A stretch of 25,098 nucleotides of DNA from positions 1 through 25,098 of the forward strand of contig DBCF01000108.1 in NCBI GenBank assembly GCA_002292925.1, given 5' to 3'. A program made the translations under genes and the position numbers. Source of the DNA: Roseiflexaceae bacterium UBA965. GTDB taxonomy: Bacteria > Chloroflexota > Chloroflexia > Chloroflexales > Roseiflexaceae. A model generated the notes under the pieces. It was not told the origin of the DNA. It saw only the letters and a program-made list of their open reading frames with translations, and ran no database searches. Shown here in pieces: positions 19,801 to 21,822 of this stretch. Position 1 is the stretch's first letter, and each line of letters opens with the position of its first letter.

Positions 19801-21817
19801 GTTGAACAGTGCATTTGCAATTGTCCATCCTGATGGCGAGCTCTCCACATTTACCGGTGAGGCGGCAGCGGGGACATGGCGGTTGTTGGCCTGTGACCGC
19901 AATACAGACGGCATTACCGGCAGCATCAACAATGCCGATTTAACGATTGCAACGCGGACTGCGGCGCGCCACCAACAGGCTGATTGGAATATCACGCTGG
20001 CAAATACTGCGGGTCAAGATAATGTGGCGCGGACTGTCCAATTTTGGTCGGTTGATGGAGTGGGCAATGTGAGTAATGCGCGGATTGCCGTCATGCAAAT
20101 CGATACCGTGGCCCCATCTCTCGCGGTAACCCAAAACGACACTGTCGTGTTCCCGAGTGGTAGTGCCAATACCTTCCAGGGTACTGCGAGTGATGGTGGG
20201 ACATTAACTAGTCTGCGTGCAAATGTGTATGACACCAATGCGCTCGTCGACACAATCGATTTAATTCCCGTACAGATGAGTAGTAATGAGTTGCAACGGC
20301 TCAATTATTTGCAGAACCGCACAATCCGTTACTATACGTGGAACCTGCCAGCAAATGAGCTCAGTGGATTGGCGTCTGGTGCATATACGATTCAATTTGT
20401 GGCACGTGATGCCATTGGTAATCAACAAATGAGCGCATATGCAACGTTTATGATTCCCACCAAAACGGGCCCTGCATTTATTGATGTGCAGACAATTCCG
20501 AGTGCGGTCGTGAACAGCCAAACAATTCGCACCCACGTGAATACGGGATATGGCGATACGACGATTACGGCATTGGCTGAGTTGGACAACGATACCAATG
20601 TCTATACCGACACGACCACAGTCAAGGGGTGGCAGTATAACGGGAGCACCGACGCAGTACTGCAAGGAGCAATACCTGCGACCATTCAAGCGCTCCCCAT
20701 TACCAAACTAGAGATGAACAATGACTTTGCCGCCGCACTAGATCAGTCTGGTGTCTTGCGGACATGGTCAGTCGATGGCCGCGCAGATCACATCGCTACC
20801 TCGAATCAGATTGCTGGTCTGACGCCTATCAATAATCTGGTACAGTTTTCGATTGCCGAACAGCTCATGTGGGATAACTATTTGTTAACCCTTGACAAAA
20901 ACGGAGCAGTCCGTGAATATCGCCAACCTGATGGGGCGGCAACCGTGGTATCGAATCCGCTTGTCATTAGAAACCGCACGAATCAAACGATTACCAACAA
21001 CATCGTCGCAATCGATGCAGGCTATCGCCATACGCTCGTATTGCTCCGTTCAGGACAAGTGATTACGTGTAGTAATGCTACGGCTACCTGTAAAGATGAA
21101 GCAGCGAATAGTACTGCCACCTTTAAAGCGACGCCTGCCACAGCCCAATACGGGGTTACCCAAATCCAAGCAGGGATTGACTTTAGCGTGGTATTACGGA
21201 GTGATCGCAAAGTGCTGGCGTGGGGTGATAGTAGCTATAACCACCTCGCGATTCCCCCTGGTATCAAACCAGTGATTCAGATTGCCGTGGGTGGTGATCA
21301 TACACTCGCACTCCAAGACGACGGCACGGTGGTGGCGTGGGGTGACAATAGCGAAGGCCAATCTACAGTTCCTAATGGGCTTAGCGATGTAGTGTATGTG
21401 GCAGCGGGTGCAAATTCAAGTGCCGTGGTAACGCGTAATGGTCGGGTCGTTATTTGGGGTGAAAACTCCTTTACGATGACGGCACCGAATTGTTGCGCGA
21501 GTGCCATCGCGATGAATTACGCATATCGCGATAATCAAAGTAATCAAGTGACTGCCCAAACTATTACCGTCCACAAAACGGGTATGCAAACCACCAGCAC
21601 TGTGCTCGATGCGGCGCAATTCTCGGTGAGTCACGATGTGCGCTTTAGTGGCCTGATTCCTAGTCGGCGATATCGCTATACTTTGACCCTGACCAATATG
21701 CAAGGGAGTCAAGTATACAACGGAATATTTGTGAATAACCTCGTGTTTCACAAGACATTTACCCCGTTACTACTGAATTCAAGCCCCGTACTACCGCCCG
21801 TATCGAAAGGGAAGTAG
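1802..21817 (+). CDS. giant multidomain membrane-anchored surface protein (6671 aa)
   Basis: A single open frame of 6671 codons with a TAG stop. The order is: N-terminal helix (8-32), LppX-like domain (36-265), two helices (276-296, 302-318), Pro/Thr linker, six calcium loops (402-529), an unrecognised region with a hydrophobic block (1122-1294), five calcium loops (1556-1701), nine LamG-like domains between 1723 and 4996, a discoidin insert (3841-3969), an LVIVD-like propeller (4143-4497), a CBM9/DOMON-like domain (5263-5453), a DUF11-like domain (5583-5682), a P-domain (5913-6053) and an RCC1-like propeller (6273-6574). Three N-terminal helices with GRR in the short loop between the second and third put the remaining 6350 residues outside. 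All recognised folds are binding or structural; no protease, glycosidase or other catalytic domain was identified. There is no LPXTG-type anchor at the C-terminus (...LPPVSKGK). The likely role is adhesion or recognition at the surface. Similar huge proteins are known to me from Chloroflexota as uncharacterised proteins. Confidence 0.95.
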   Translation: MPKFHFRIAWLYLAILIIVTIIGYTLVNIVNNLSPASQAKNAWEMAKLSGSYSFRTDIDQRTAPVPNIGNYGRPAQHTQLRIEGRTDEATQSAELTLTNITPTGESRMYIRRVHGRTYVMRDDGTWQPASADALVGQLSGLTYLAGMKDVRLQGAVGYVFDFDGKAFTDHIQRLLHMDALHGITYNDQTYQAAQSEQLRLSSGNGQLNIDSQGLPKQLVLQLLLPQTARETATNLDIRMEFFGYARTGLELRALWNQPLFVLSRYVGIDASSLRSWLMVALSLAALLLLISIIQLFGRRMYLPITMLVVAMTIYQPFSNIPVTQATTTSSNHPTTPPTPPSKPRVFNPLVAPLNQPMGIMLPAAGVTSPSNMRVVPAGRLRVVEAGTNTDCSALVEDDKTADTDSDGLTNDQECIYGTSLTRSDTDNDNLNDLQEIRLGTQPTQLDTDNDGLSDSIEVTAPTTIDGNAYYSSPFVNDTNNDGFSDGVECAERLKSATPTAACYDTDSDKIPNFLDNDDDNDGVPDNTDLTPLNNSTTVFGDANPYGLVINGLPANNKPVTLELQIRPTDAKLLYANNAILDWPSNDKNGRIQRTTDTTFATTTSTDIVTPTGSINPLANDTASQNGDIKVTALLEIRIDISNVSNGDYGNLPVLPCKSTNTCAADQSLRPSWIDTTKLAPYGISVGWSYDTEGISKTTELTLNVPLSTVTDDSGTAVAYNAIMYYANNHVWGTSHKYRLQWLISSLQNQCTETDAACDESNRAEKISRVHSYYSDWKLAGITATEQSGVDAAIIYEDTSKSGVIDAQKRRLSIAQITKALQMHYLNTPYLNVTDSNPQKSIVGIFNNNANTNTYGIDGTATKVYTTSYPTDKDFIKILAEVPKLLNANLCATNNQVNCSNVNGVNTPNTTAMTACQNNTSVICRPGMIVMNEVRSRQATFDNATTQLAFSSDIVVGASRMFYGQMFTVSAGQWQAFSQSDLVSEIAIAEANIPAPTVSPDATLTLPEWQTYFRLFIQSYIASFAQTNVALFMQGTADALANKPPGTEVIPLNATWNNEIVQLWSMWGSIIEQSTNDDPENQAQIDDTGYASNSVSKLADIMKTVAEFNVEAENSFGANSSTAIAGLGIAVAMASLAISIAQLSGSLTSDEDTLIINNTLGGVSLVLGIVALVQAVNEFRAVTTVATTASTAATTAATTATAVNGAAKTTTTLAKFAKACAIVGAIIAVAATWVVAGFAIANAKFAYQIVNAVASAIGMTIAIVVLAVISFIPVIGQVIAAVVAVLDGIAAIACANLSTRQLRSTAAQWLCGGITGLLANFFTFSKTSVLVDSDDIYSHYRKIDDNSALQHKIQGYVKDNAFDYTLKVTDHIEKMPFPAAWQALFFFWQWNDDIRKTSYRYALGTSDVDLRGSFDVGSDFNNWVADNDTIVTDDETYTYTYKKDVNLLVRQPFATTGINQKLPDLYLSKAYKVRQQVCFTIPLVLIFIFIPIPVCYLRTHDAKEDGLAVYQSDSVINDIFPTTMDGFMTMKPGVATGRYTFAWNDTANSIKFPDFVDADNDGLTAATEVGLESNDSKFDTDGDGISDNREKLLQTSLKYDDTDGDGLNDYQELQYGTDQNKTDTDGDGLRDGEEIVRVECTSVGLNCHRVGGWDVTYFIENRGTPQANPLVTWVQSDPLNPDADSDGLIDLRERILGTSPFAKNSADIVGFEDVKIHDALAPQMLLNFEDSTGSRLITTANGTDNAPVSCSNNITVAADTIDSRTTNAAIFGTGGCVVTNSAPVTQFSVAMWVKSATANSDYFFQSNNININVNVNAGAPPSPRDNTVVLTSSGVWTHIAVVYYGDFYIIYQNGVETTRFRADAYNTLGDITIGANGVNLDDVAVFGTALTPSEVLSAKRADLYQARKTDMVLRPGDRISTRTTIRNKLLGRDLQGLAFYSVMGSHTPVPNSNLQSFAVAADATTQSETTFLVPGRLLPGTGNSVYAQGCVFSNNLLCLKLDDTVAGTAKSFSDLSANGYTIRCDSAYSGSTTCPVLSNGAWDFPTNTTAKLQLPTSITQELSSHDFSVGMWVKLTARQIIETRSLLSSTGLRLGLTNNVPSFGAANTLSGATAITDQAWHHLAYRLQNNRRAIYVDGIQVARDSVAITPVTLSTENPLYLGADSSNNQAGASIRDVQIYATALTDTQMAAWGRNCDDPLLVTCITPQSETVDASVYGGDQQLGVTYANNAHTFTAGYVNLFNNHNFTLLGQFTATDACNNQTVFSATANAGQQLAITYSRKDDLAYNPCLAQVRYANWVKTLSTPLLANHTYVIALTNQVDQNVKGAIYESTSSTPTSTFDHAVSLATGNVLTSIVDPITVPAGGLSHVRLYADAIDDTTVAAMAGYLLNNQPSTAMQQPPRSDTLTVRSEARAKVIQTDTNFERDPLGISSNFQLAFDEPALATTFRDVISTTKQFSCVTATCPLSGVPGVTGNSLLFVNTVTNQYVSSNDAQLDFFNKDLTMDFWIKPLAYGAALINNQRLEVLIDADGYINLKHAYWELRSISQSTFRWPDTALKSAIPVPQGRWTRVTFNIEKSYKQSNVTESIAINGADSTTRNVASSTYTNKSRDRDSEFLLMNLGYDYHGYIDNVTISNDMASPSASSSRPLTVAPTWDLRFEDYLSTTSIMTDSKGVTKSVTLGSVILPENNSTRSGIARYQAAASCIGITALPWAACPIVDVVGLAGLATTFNGTNTLLKVANPQSVMDSIKNGGTVQLILKPQNQDSVGTVLAYGDWANDATNGLKVTVGTDSKVTVRIGSNSYTPDTALVPTWNVISFNFGASGFTYYQNGNEETNFTSASTSITNSVSFSTNASWQFYLGGNPSATNATSSASNLFKGGIDDITFFPGVLPSYLMFQSARLQSALGMVKKELGSFTVDADAPTAVISNPEYASANGMQFLVDTSDPTSLIDALTVNIVKYTEPSSRVLLTSVPICNEQPVNDPRNVTYCPFESKTVEGRYDLQATTQDAVYNQGVSGPNSIGHGTFFVDTTAPTLTLVRVPTYTTTLQEGTNKQLLTLHILATDPALRDSGSPSHRGVGVKSVEVNLQSLNGQSVAGWQSATLLTSSLVTATTVITSTWESQFALPAIPNGYYLVQVRSKDLLDNAMGFDSSQLQYVAGASNPIEVDGAPPHDVIVNPSPLTENLYIVGPSTLENSTLVGRVSDIYDGRVALQHNLLVKLDFDTVNGAKSFDNRVNTRYVSDCVNCPTVAIDSQLNNQLVARFNIDGNQQFITAHNANNLFNDLFTVAMRIKITDSGTLLSSGNANNPRLRIFAERVTANTFKIKAFHGNTSLSSTIVNANTWYGLIYTESQQVMSLQWGNADYKTGWSDSGIITKSLKLAATPNQGNDLLIGATQSSTSNNLVEDYFRGYIDDVIISNDYLTANDLVGNSIARGAGTLTHQTRLAVRDDGFADVDGLAALTDFFMPVNQAKLPLVDVMNSRKSALCNGELTSPVSTCPTITQGFTSNAISFADENQGVMLGYAITQSVNSTVTYGLRVRIPTDTTSGRIATIGNDLLALNAFVDYQANLGQLTTTISATNGITSVVSLEIVDDQWHQLTLVSTADSTTTRFNVYWDDQLIGTTAAVSGLFTNAAISVGASYYGRAATSAMVDDIGLFRTALSLTQIRTLAFGYDPVYIETFDEMNDNATGTVLDASLFQQLTSYTDVQIGTGMVGAGLLSRQISQTVIHRDDRGLTIVEPNQPWALSLWLNLANANATGTILQSTTPYAYGYTLAQSGNYLTFSHAGASVIANTAITPNVAIHVVINSDGSTMRMYMNGVLVGSQAVGTDMLSTPLFKDIPTTASASSGTANNANDTNNATVFTTDAENDPWWQADLGSSQQIDRIIIRNRTDGVATNLHNMHVLIADTALGYADADQANWTQYIANQIGAFVVLTLPPGTTGRYVRLQIEGTNETLALSEVTIQRAPVVTISSAIADVDDVRVYRHALTPTNITQLRIMGWQDSTLTPRQDGFDWSKKIDDNIEVDATIQSMTVDQLENSRANNIGEQTLWSGLIDTLPPRITSNEQQITDTEQYSYTVSIDEHNPNLNLLQTPCGARLDYATSFPNSLGYRARSSGFDASIMATTHLDGGCILSNTPDVVKQLTESINATTSMVFGNRYAYVGDVNQVNVVDVQNATNLIQSNATVDGTVQKLVMSRNKDRLYVVSTTILPDSRATVTIFDIAENSMVLQRRGSVVISLTTNQTVAASALTSSFDGSTHSDHYLLVMLNTATTQQLISVQVGNPDQPTQLTTTTLNTPSVDMSASYDVVAVAQGAVGVQIYRVNDDGTMTALIAVAPPGYSNRVIIDDKKLIIVNDDEPLSTTATSPNTMNIVPLIDTIVNTQAQVYQLLETRGSYVPVVPTDTEDSTVYRIIDIASYLANDIVMMSRDMSDNTKSRLSIVSTDGITPTLRSDAVINQANLLRVVTNNNNILTLATDSRTAGLTAFVVSDRRLATQLCDQAGNCNLGMASTVDPLPAPNNISIVNLTNAYTVTTPLVTFHAEAPTGVRQIHAQIDNRVPTQVWTQATSAGLPKVEETYVFPAMTQGNHTIRAINTYNNTLSAVAEYYAPITTTLPLADVMHPLQKSLACAPNCPTISANTLTFTQTNTIDINHNISQVDGTAKLLSMKLKIPASAPSGRIVSVLPTAATATAATALAFWFDYDAATQEIVATVRDTITTTARFSWPDDQFHQLTVVANAMNNATTFNLYVDGVQQEALSSSTGRRFTTAKVVFGANGVYPAPTGMVLDDVALLSSAVAVDETIDYRTAVSDVALPLIDEIFDKRSSCTTCPTIANGTLTFPSSNNRINLGYVLTQLPSTAKSISMRLMVDSATATGRVATLQSSNSSALRLGIVYDQSTNKLIATAAANGTTQSVTTTTTLVADTWATLNVLAQTTDSTTTFEFSLDGVTVGTMALPGRFTNAALSLGAVLPATAATGMTIDDISVSNPAIANNETVAVNQITALMSGDVITPYTITTPVYDFFVDSGNPQIQLIDTVVGLNRVIDGMTVATMVITDVSDLVDLQITNTSTNSQIPFSIDQNNRNQTNVRVFYPEAMLNTDLLPLKIVTTDSAQHTTTFVGSVIIDNDAPVMQGGVVNAKINGVKTALSDNTTITRTNDLDLHLAWSSLTDRVAVTLTQFEYTKQTITSTVFVSTTQILGARTPAIAAPEGSRIVPNMRLRDTMGNEGVVPLSVVYVDSAVTPDYTQISSNANDVYRGWLQNGCAALGQSPDQTQRFATTWDANALRLNWQGSDWNVDGDLFVYLDTVAGGTITPYIPSKFNRVLSDQVATGDAFVTLPIDMAGRTSAAGTLSLFMNKWQQQFRDVLRDGRSNSAVEGADYAIYMGRNDTIAVLRWDSGSDAWVAVNESPIMKYSVVNNIKQTDIRVLFSTIGYSVGSPVGMVAFASKEDYLLPWATFPANNPTKNSLGTNKITITPLLNGYSWASLGSGVCPRTAARNPDTTQVLASLASNPSGVSTRAVNDVFVNTQPDVIAEAIDQTSDMCAQLATDPWCKTVSQLADTAAAGAALIPQLTNDLVTQQAPVVGKNSLITYTLQLQNQSDKPTKRMYGIVRTYGGIWLTGAINPNATNGVYDGGRYDYHTVTVPEYADFQVLKIESIPANSSRSISVTAKVDPLKAQSSSFDRRNTSNVAKIDVRLVDTAAVTNTNSLAWLTTGRTIEWVNAGLRIDTVAPSQMKPDNQLVVGTGIVRLTGNVVDDSAVPMVMLEYTSNLSPNVSGVNCGAAVTGRWSCPIMVPRTATTISYRVRSGDQYGQMNGWSAWYRSSVDRDKPTFVLDALSDSALNALYVGGSTINLSGVLTDSTTTAAIQFCDEQQADCRTIVPSDNALTQTASSTTSVTSPVTAIAANPCNATAFDAYTIYPITVTNVADGRVATVTLRTTLAHAAAQDIDLWLQSPSGTRVALLTSTRNQTTNVRATFDDSATRTTQTISGTVALNSAFAIVHPDGELSTFTGEAAAGTWRLLACDRNTDGITGSINNADLTIATRTAARHQQADWNITLANTAGQDNVARTVQFWSVDGVGNVSNARIAVMQIDTVAPSLAVTQNDTVVFPSGSANTFQGTASDGGTLTSLRANVYDTNALVDTIDLIPVQMSSNELQRLNYLQNRTIRYYTWNLPANELSGLASGAYTIQFVARDAIGNQQMSAYATFMIPTKTGPAFIDVQTIPSAVVNSQTIRTHVNTGYGDTTITALAELDNDTNVYTDTTTVKGWQYNGSTDAVLQGAIPATIQALPITKLEMNNDFAAALDQSGVLRTWSVDGRADHIATSNQIAGLTPINNLVQFSIAEQLMWDNYLLTLDKNGAVREYRQPDGAATVVSNPLVIRNRTNQTITNNIVAIDAGYRHTLVLLRSGQVITCSNATATCKDEAANSTATFKATPATAQYGVTQIQAGIDFSVVLRSDRKVLAWGDSSYNHLAIPPGIKPVIQIAVGGDHTLALQDDGTVVAWGDNSEGQSTVPNGLSDVVYVAAGANSSAVVTRNGRVVIWGENSFTMTAPNCCASAIAMNYAYRDNQSNQVTAQTITVHKTGMQTTSTVLDAAQFSVSHDVRFSGLIPSRRYRYTLTLTNMQGSQVYNGIFVNNLVFHKTFTPLLLNSSPVLPPVSKGK
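1823..1897 (+). other. N-terminal membrane helix (signal anchor)
   Basis: Residues 8-32 contain the hydrophobic run WLYLAILIIVTIIGYTLVNI behind a basic start (KFHFR). No clear signal-peptidase site follows, so it most likely stays as an uncleaved anchor with the N-terminus inside. Confidence 0.8.
1907..2596 (+). other. LppX/LprAFG-like extracytoplasmic domain
   Basis: Residues 36-265 lie between helices 1 and 2. They begin with an AWEMAKLSGSYSF stretch, followed by alternating strands (LRIEGRTDEATQSAELTLT, MYIRRVHGRTYVM) and a late GLPKQLVLQLLLP strand. The order resembles the LppX_LprAFG half-barrel fold that binds lipids in mycobacterial lipoproteins. The resemblance is by pattern only, and lipid binding here is inference. 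Confidence 0.45.
2621..2755 (+). other. second and third membrane helices
   Basis: Residues 276-296 (WLMVALSLAALLLLISIIQLF) and 302-318 (LPITMLVVAMTIYQPF) are separated by GRRMY. The two arginines favour a short cytoplasmic turn, so the rest of the chain starts outside the cell. A Thr/Pro-rich spacer follows (about 325-345). Confidence 0.75.
3005..3388 (+). other. thrombospondin type 3-like calcium loops, cluster 1
   Basis: Residues 402-529 contain six aspartate-rich loops: DTDSDGLTNDQE, DTDNDNLNDLQE, DTDNDGLSDSIE, DTNNDGFSDGVE, DTDSDKIPNFLD and DDDNDGVPDNTD. This DxDxDG...D/E spacing is the bacterial TSP3 calcium-binding repeat, which stiffens extracellular stalks when calcium is bound. Confidence 0.85.
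3389..6466 (+). other. about 1000-residue unrecognised region between calcium clusters
   Basis: Residues 530-1555 match no domain I can name. The first part looks like beta-structure (VTLELQIRPTDAKLLY, ALLEIRIDISNV); the middle holds helical, polar segments and then the hydrophobic block (1122-1294). A further hydrophobic stretch lies at 1476-1496 (VCFTIPLVLIFIFIPIPVCYL), framed by two cysteines. The whole region sits between the two calcium-loop clusters. Confidence 0.6.
5165..5683 (+). other. hydrophobic helical block inside the extracellular region
   Basis: Residues 1122-1294 hold several long apolar Ala/Gly/Ile/Val-rich segments: AIAGLGIAVAMASLAISIAQ, LGGVSLVLGIVALVQAV, ACAIVGAIIAVAATWVVAG and MTIAIVVLAVISFIPVIG followed by VIAAVVAVLDGIAAIACA. 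An Ala/Thr low-complexity stretch (about 1180-1215) lies between the second and third. They are hydrophobic enough to be membrane helices or hairpins although the surrounding chain is extracellular in character. Confidence 0.7.
6467..6904 (+). other. thrombospondin type 3-like calcium loops, cluster 2
   Basis: Residues 1556-1701 contain five loops: DADNDGLTAATE, DTDGDGISDNRE, DTDGDGLNDYQE, DTDGDGLRDGEE and, after about 50 residues, DADSDGLIDLRE. The first four are closer to the consensus than cluster 1. They lead directly into the first LamG domain. Confidence 0.88.
6968..7501 (+). other. LamG-like domain 1
   Basis: Residues 1723-1900 have the concanavalin-like jellyroll pattern: MLLNFEDSTGSR entry strand, FSVAMWVKS core strand, WTHIAVVYYGDFYIIYQNG and the closing LDDVAVFGTALTPSEV strand. 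Its cysteines (VSC...GGC) are further apart than in most later copies and lack the following proline. Confidence 0.75.
7784..8386 (+). other. LamG-like domain 2
   Basis: Residues 1995-2195: LCLKLDDT entry strand, Cys pair (CDSAYSGSTTCP), FSVGMWVKL, WHHLAYRLQNNRRAIYVDG and closing IRDVQIYATALTDTQM. This is one of the best matches to the LamG/Laminin_G_3 pattern in the window. Confidence 0.85.
9101..9718 (+). other. LamG-like domain 3
   Basis: Residues 2434-2639: FQLAFDEPA, Cys pair (CVTATCP), LTMDFWIKP, a WTRVTFNIEKSY strand and closing GYIDNVTISNDMAS. The roughly 235 residues between domains 2 and 3 (8387-9100) are beta-rich but not recognised. Confidence 0.75.
9764..10516 (+). other. LamG-like domain 4
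   Basis: Residues 2655-2905: WDLRFEDYL, Cys pair (CIGITALPWAACP), GGTVQLILKPQ, WNVISFNFGASGFTYYQNG and closing GGIDDITFFPGVLPS. An Ig-like region follows (10517-11455) with two DADAPTAV/VDTTAPTL-type strand starts. Confidence 0.75.
11456..12088 (+). other. LamG-like domain 5
   Basis: Residues 3219-3429: LVKLDFDTV, compact Cys pair (CVNCPT), LFTVAMRIKI, WYGLIYTESQQVMSLQWG and closing YIDDVIISNDYLTANDL. Confidence 0.78.
12224..12826 (+). other. LamG-like domain 6
   Basis: Residues 3475-3675: LPLVDVMNSRKSALC start, Cys pair closing in STCPTIT, YGLRVRIP, WHQLTLVSTADSTTTRFNVY and closing MVDDIGLFRTALSLTQI. Its start is closely alike in domains 8 and 9 (LPLxDxM/I...CPTI), which suggests these three share a recent common ancestor. 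Confidence 0.8.
12836..13816 (+). other. LamG-like domain 7, split by a discoidin domain
   Basis: Residues 3679-4005. The first part (YIETFDEMN, WALSLWLNL, VVINSDGSTMRMYMNGVLVG) runs to about 3840. The closing LamG strand, ADVDDVRVYRHALTPTNI, appears only after the inserted domain at 3841-3969. Unlike most neighbours it has no Cys pair. Confidence 0.7.
13322..13708 (+). other. F5/8 type C (discoidin-like) domain
   Basis: Residues 3841-3969 show the F5/8C landmarks in order: ASASSGTANNANDTNNATVF, WWQADLGSSQQIDRIIIRNR, the WTQYIANQ turn, and RYVRLQIEGTNETLALSEVT at the end. Discoidin domains bind sugars or phospholipid headgroups through loops at one end of the barrel. Confidence 0.85.
13961..15355 (+). 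other. Ig-like domain apparently interrupted by a propeller
   Basis: Residues 4054-4518. An Ig-like start (LWSGLIDTLPPRITSNEQQ, then strands with Cys in LQTPCGARL and DGGCILS) breaks off near 4142. A typical Ig-like closing stretch, LCDQAGNCNLGMASTVDP, appears only after about 355 residues of propeller. The assignment of the two halves to one domain is inference. Confidence 0.5.
14228..15292 (+). other. LVIVD-like beta-propeller
   Basis: Residues 4143-4497 repeat the pattern of an apolar strand followed by a Val-Ile-Asp-type strand: RYAYVGDVNQVNVVDVQN, DRLYVVSTTILPDSRATVTIFDI, YDVVAVAQGAVGVQIYRV, KKLIIVNDDEP and ANDIVMMSRDMSD. This matches LVIVD/choice-of-anchor propellers of bacterial surface proteins. 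I cannot count blades reliably. Confidence 0.6.
15656..16210 (+). other. LamG-like domain 8
   Basis: Residues 4619-4803: LPLADVMHP, Cys pair (CAPNCPTIS), LLSMKLKIP, FHQLTVVANAMNNATTFNLY and closing MVLDDVALLSSAV. It contains the perfect 15-base tandem duplication at 15872-15901, encoding TAATA twice. Confidence 0.8.
15872..15901 (+). repeat. perfect 15-bp tandem duplication in frame
   Basis: ACAGCGGCGACAGCG occurs twice head to tail (15872-15886 and 15887-15901). It adds five residues to a surface loop of LamG domain 8, where domain 9 is correspondingly shorter. Confidence 0.85.
16256..16789 (+). other. LamG-like domain 9
   Basis: Residues 4819-4996: LPLIDEIFD, Cys pair (CTTCPTIA), ISMRLMVD, WATLNVLAQTTDSTTTFEFS and closing MTIDDISVSNPAI. 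It follows domain 8 with about 15 residues between and is very similar in layout, consistent with tandem duplication. Ig-like strands follow up to about 17587. Confidence 0.8.
17588..18160 (+). other. CBM9/DOMON-like beta-sandwich
   Basis: Residues 5263-5453 contain ATTWDANALRLNWQGSDW, a VDGDLFVYLDT strand, YAIYMGRNDTIAVLRWD and closing VGMVAFASKED. This order resembles CBM9/DOMON-type domains, which bind sugars or heme. I cannot confirm the ligand residues. Confidence 0.45.
18548..18847 (+). other. DUF11-like repeat domain
   Basis: Residues 5583-5682 have the shape of DUF11/conserved-repeat surface domains: APVVGKNSLITYTLQLQNQS near the start and IPANSSRSISVTAKV near the end. These are usually structural spacers. 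Confidence 0.5.
19538..19960 (+). other. proprotein-convertase P-domain-like
   Basis: Residues 5913-6053 carry P-domain landmarks: VATVTLRTTLAHAAAQDIDL, LWLQSPSGTRVALLTS, and GEAAAGTWRLLACDRNTDGI near the end. P-domains normally follow subtilisin-type proteases. No protease is present in this chain, so it is probably a structural or binding unit here. Confidence 0.8.
20618..21523 (+). other. seven-bladed RCC1-like propeller
   Basis: Residues 6273-6574. I count seven blade-ending strands: KGWQYNGS, RTWSVDGR, REYRQPDG, ITCSNATA, LAWGDSSY, VAWGDNSEGQ and VIWGENSF. The last three match the RCC1 WGxN..GQ signature well and the first four are degenerate. An unassigned tail of about 95 residues follows. 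Confidence 0.75.
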
Positions 21818-21822
21818 GAATA

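Noticed and set aside
21740..21814. C-terminal cell-wall sorting signal on the 6671-residue protein
   Set aside because: The end (TPLLLNSSPVLPPVSKGK) has no LPXTG-type motif followed by a hydrophobic helix and basic tail.
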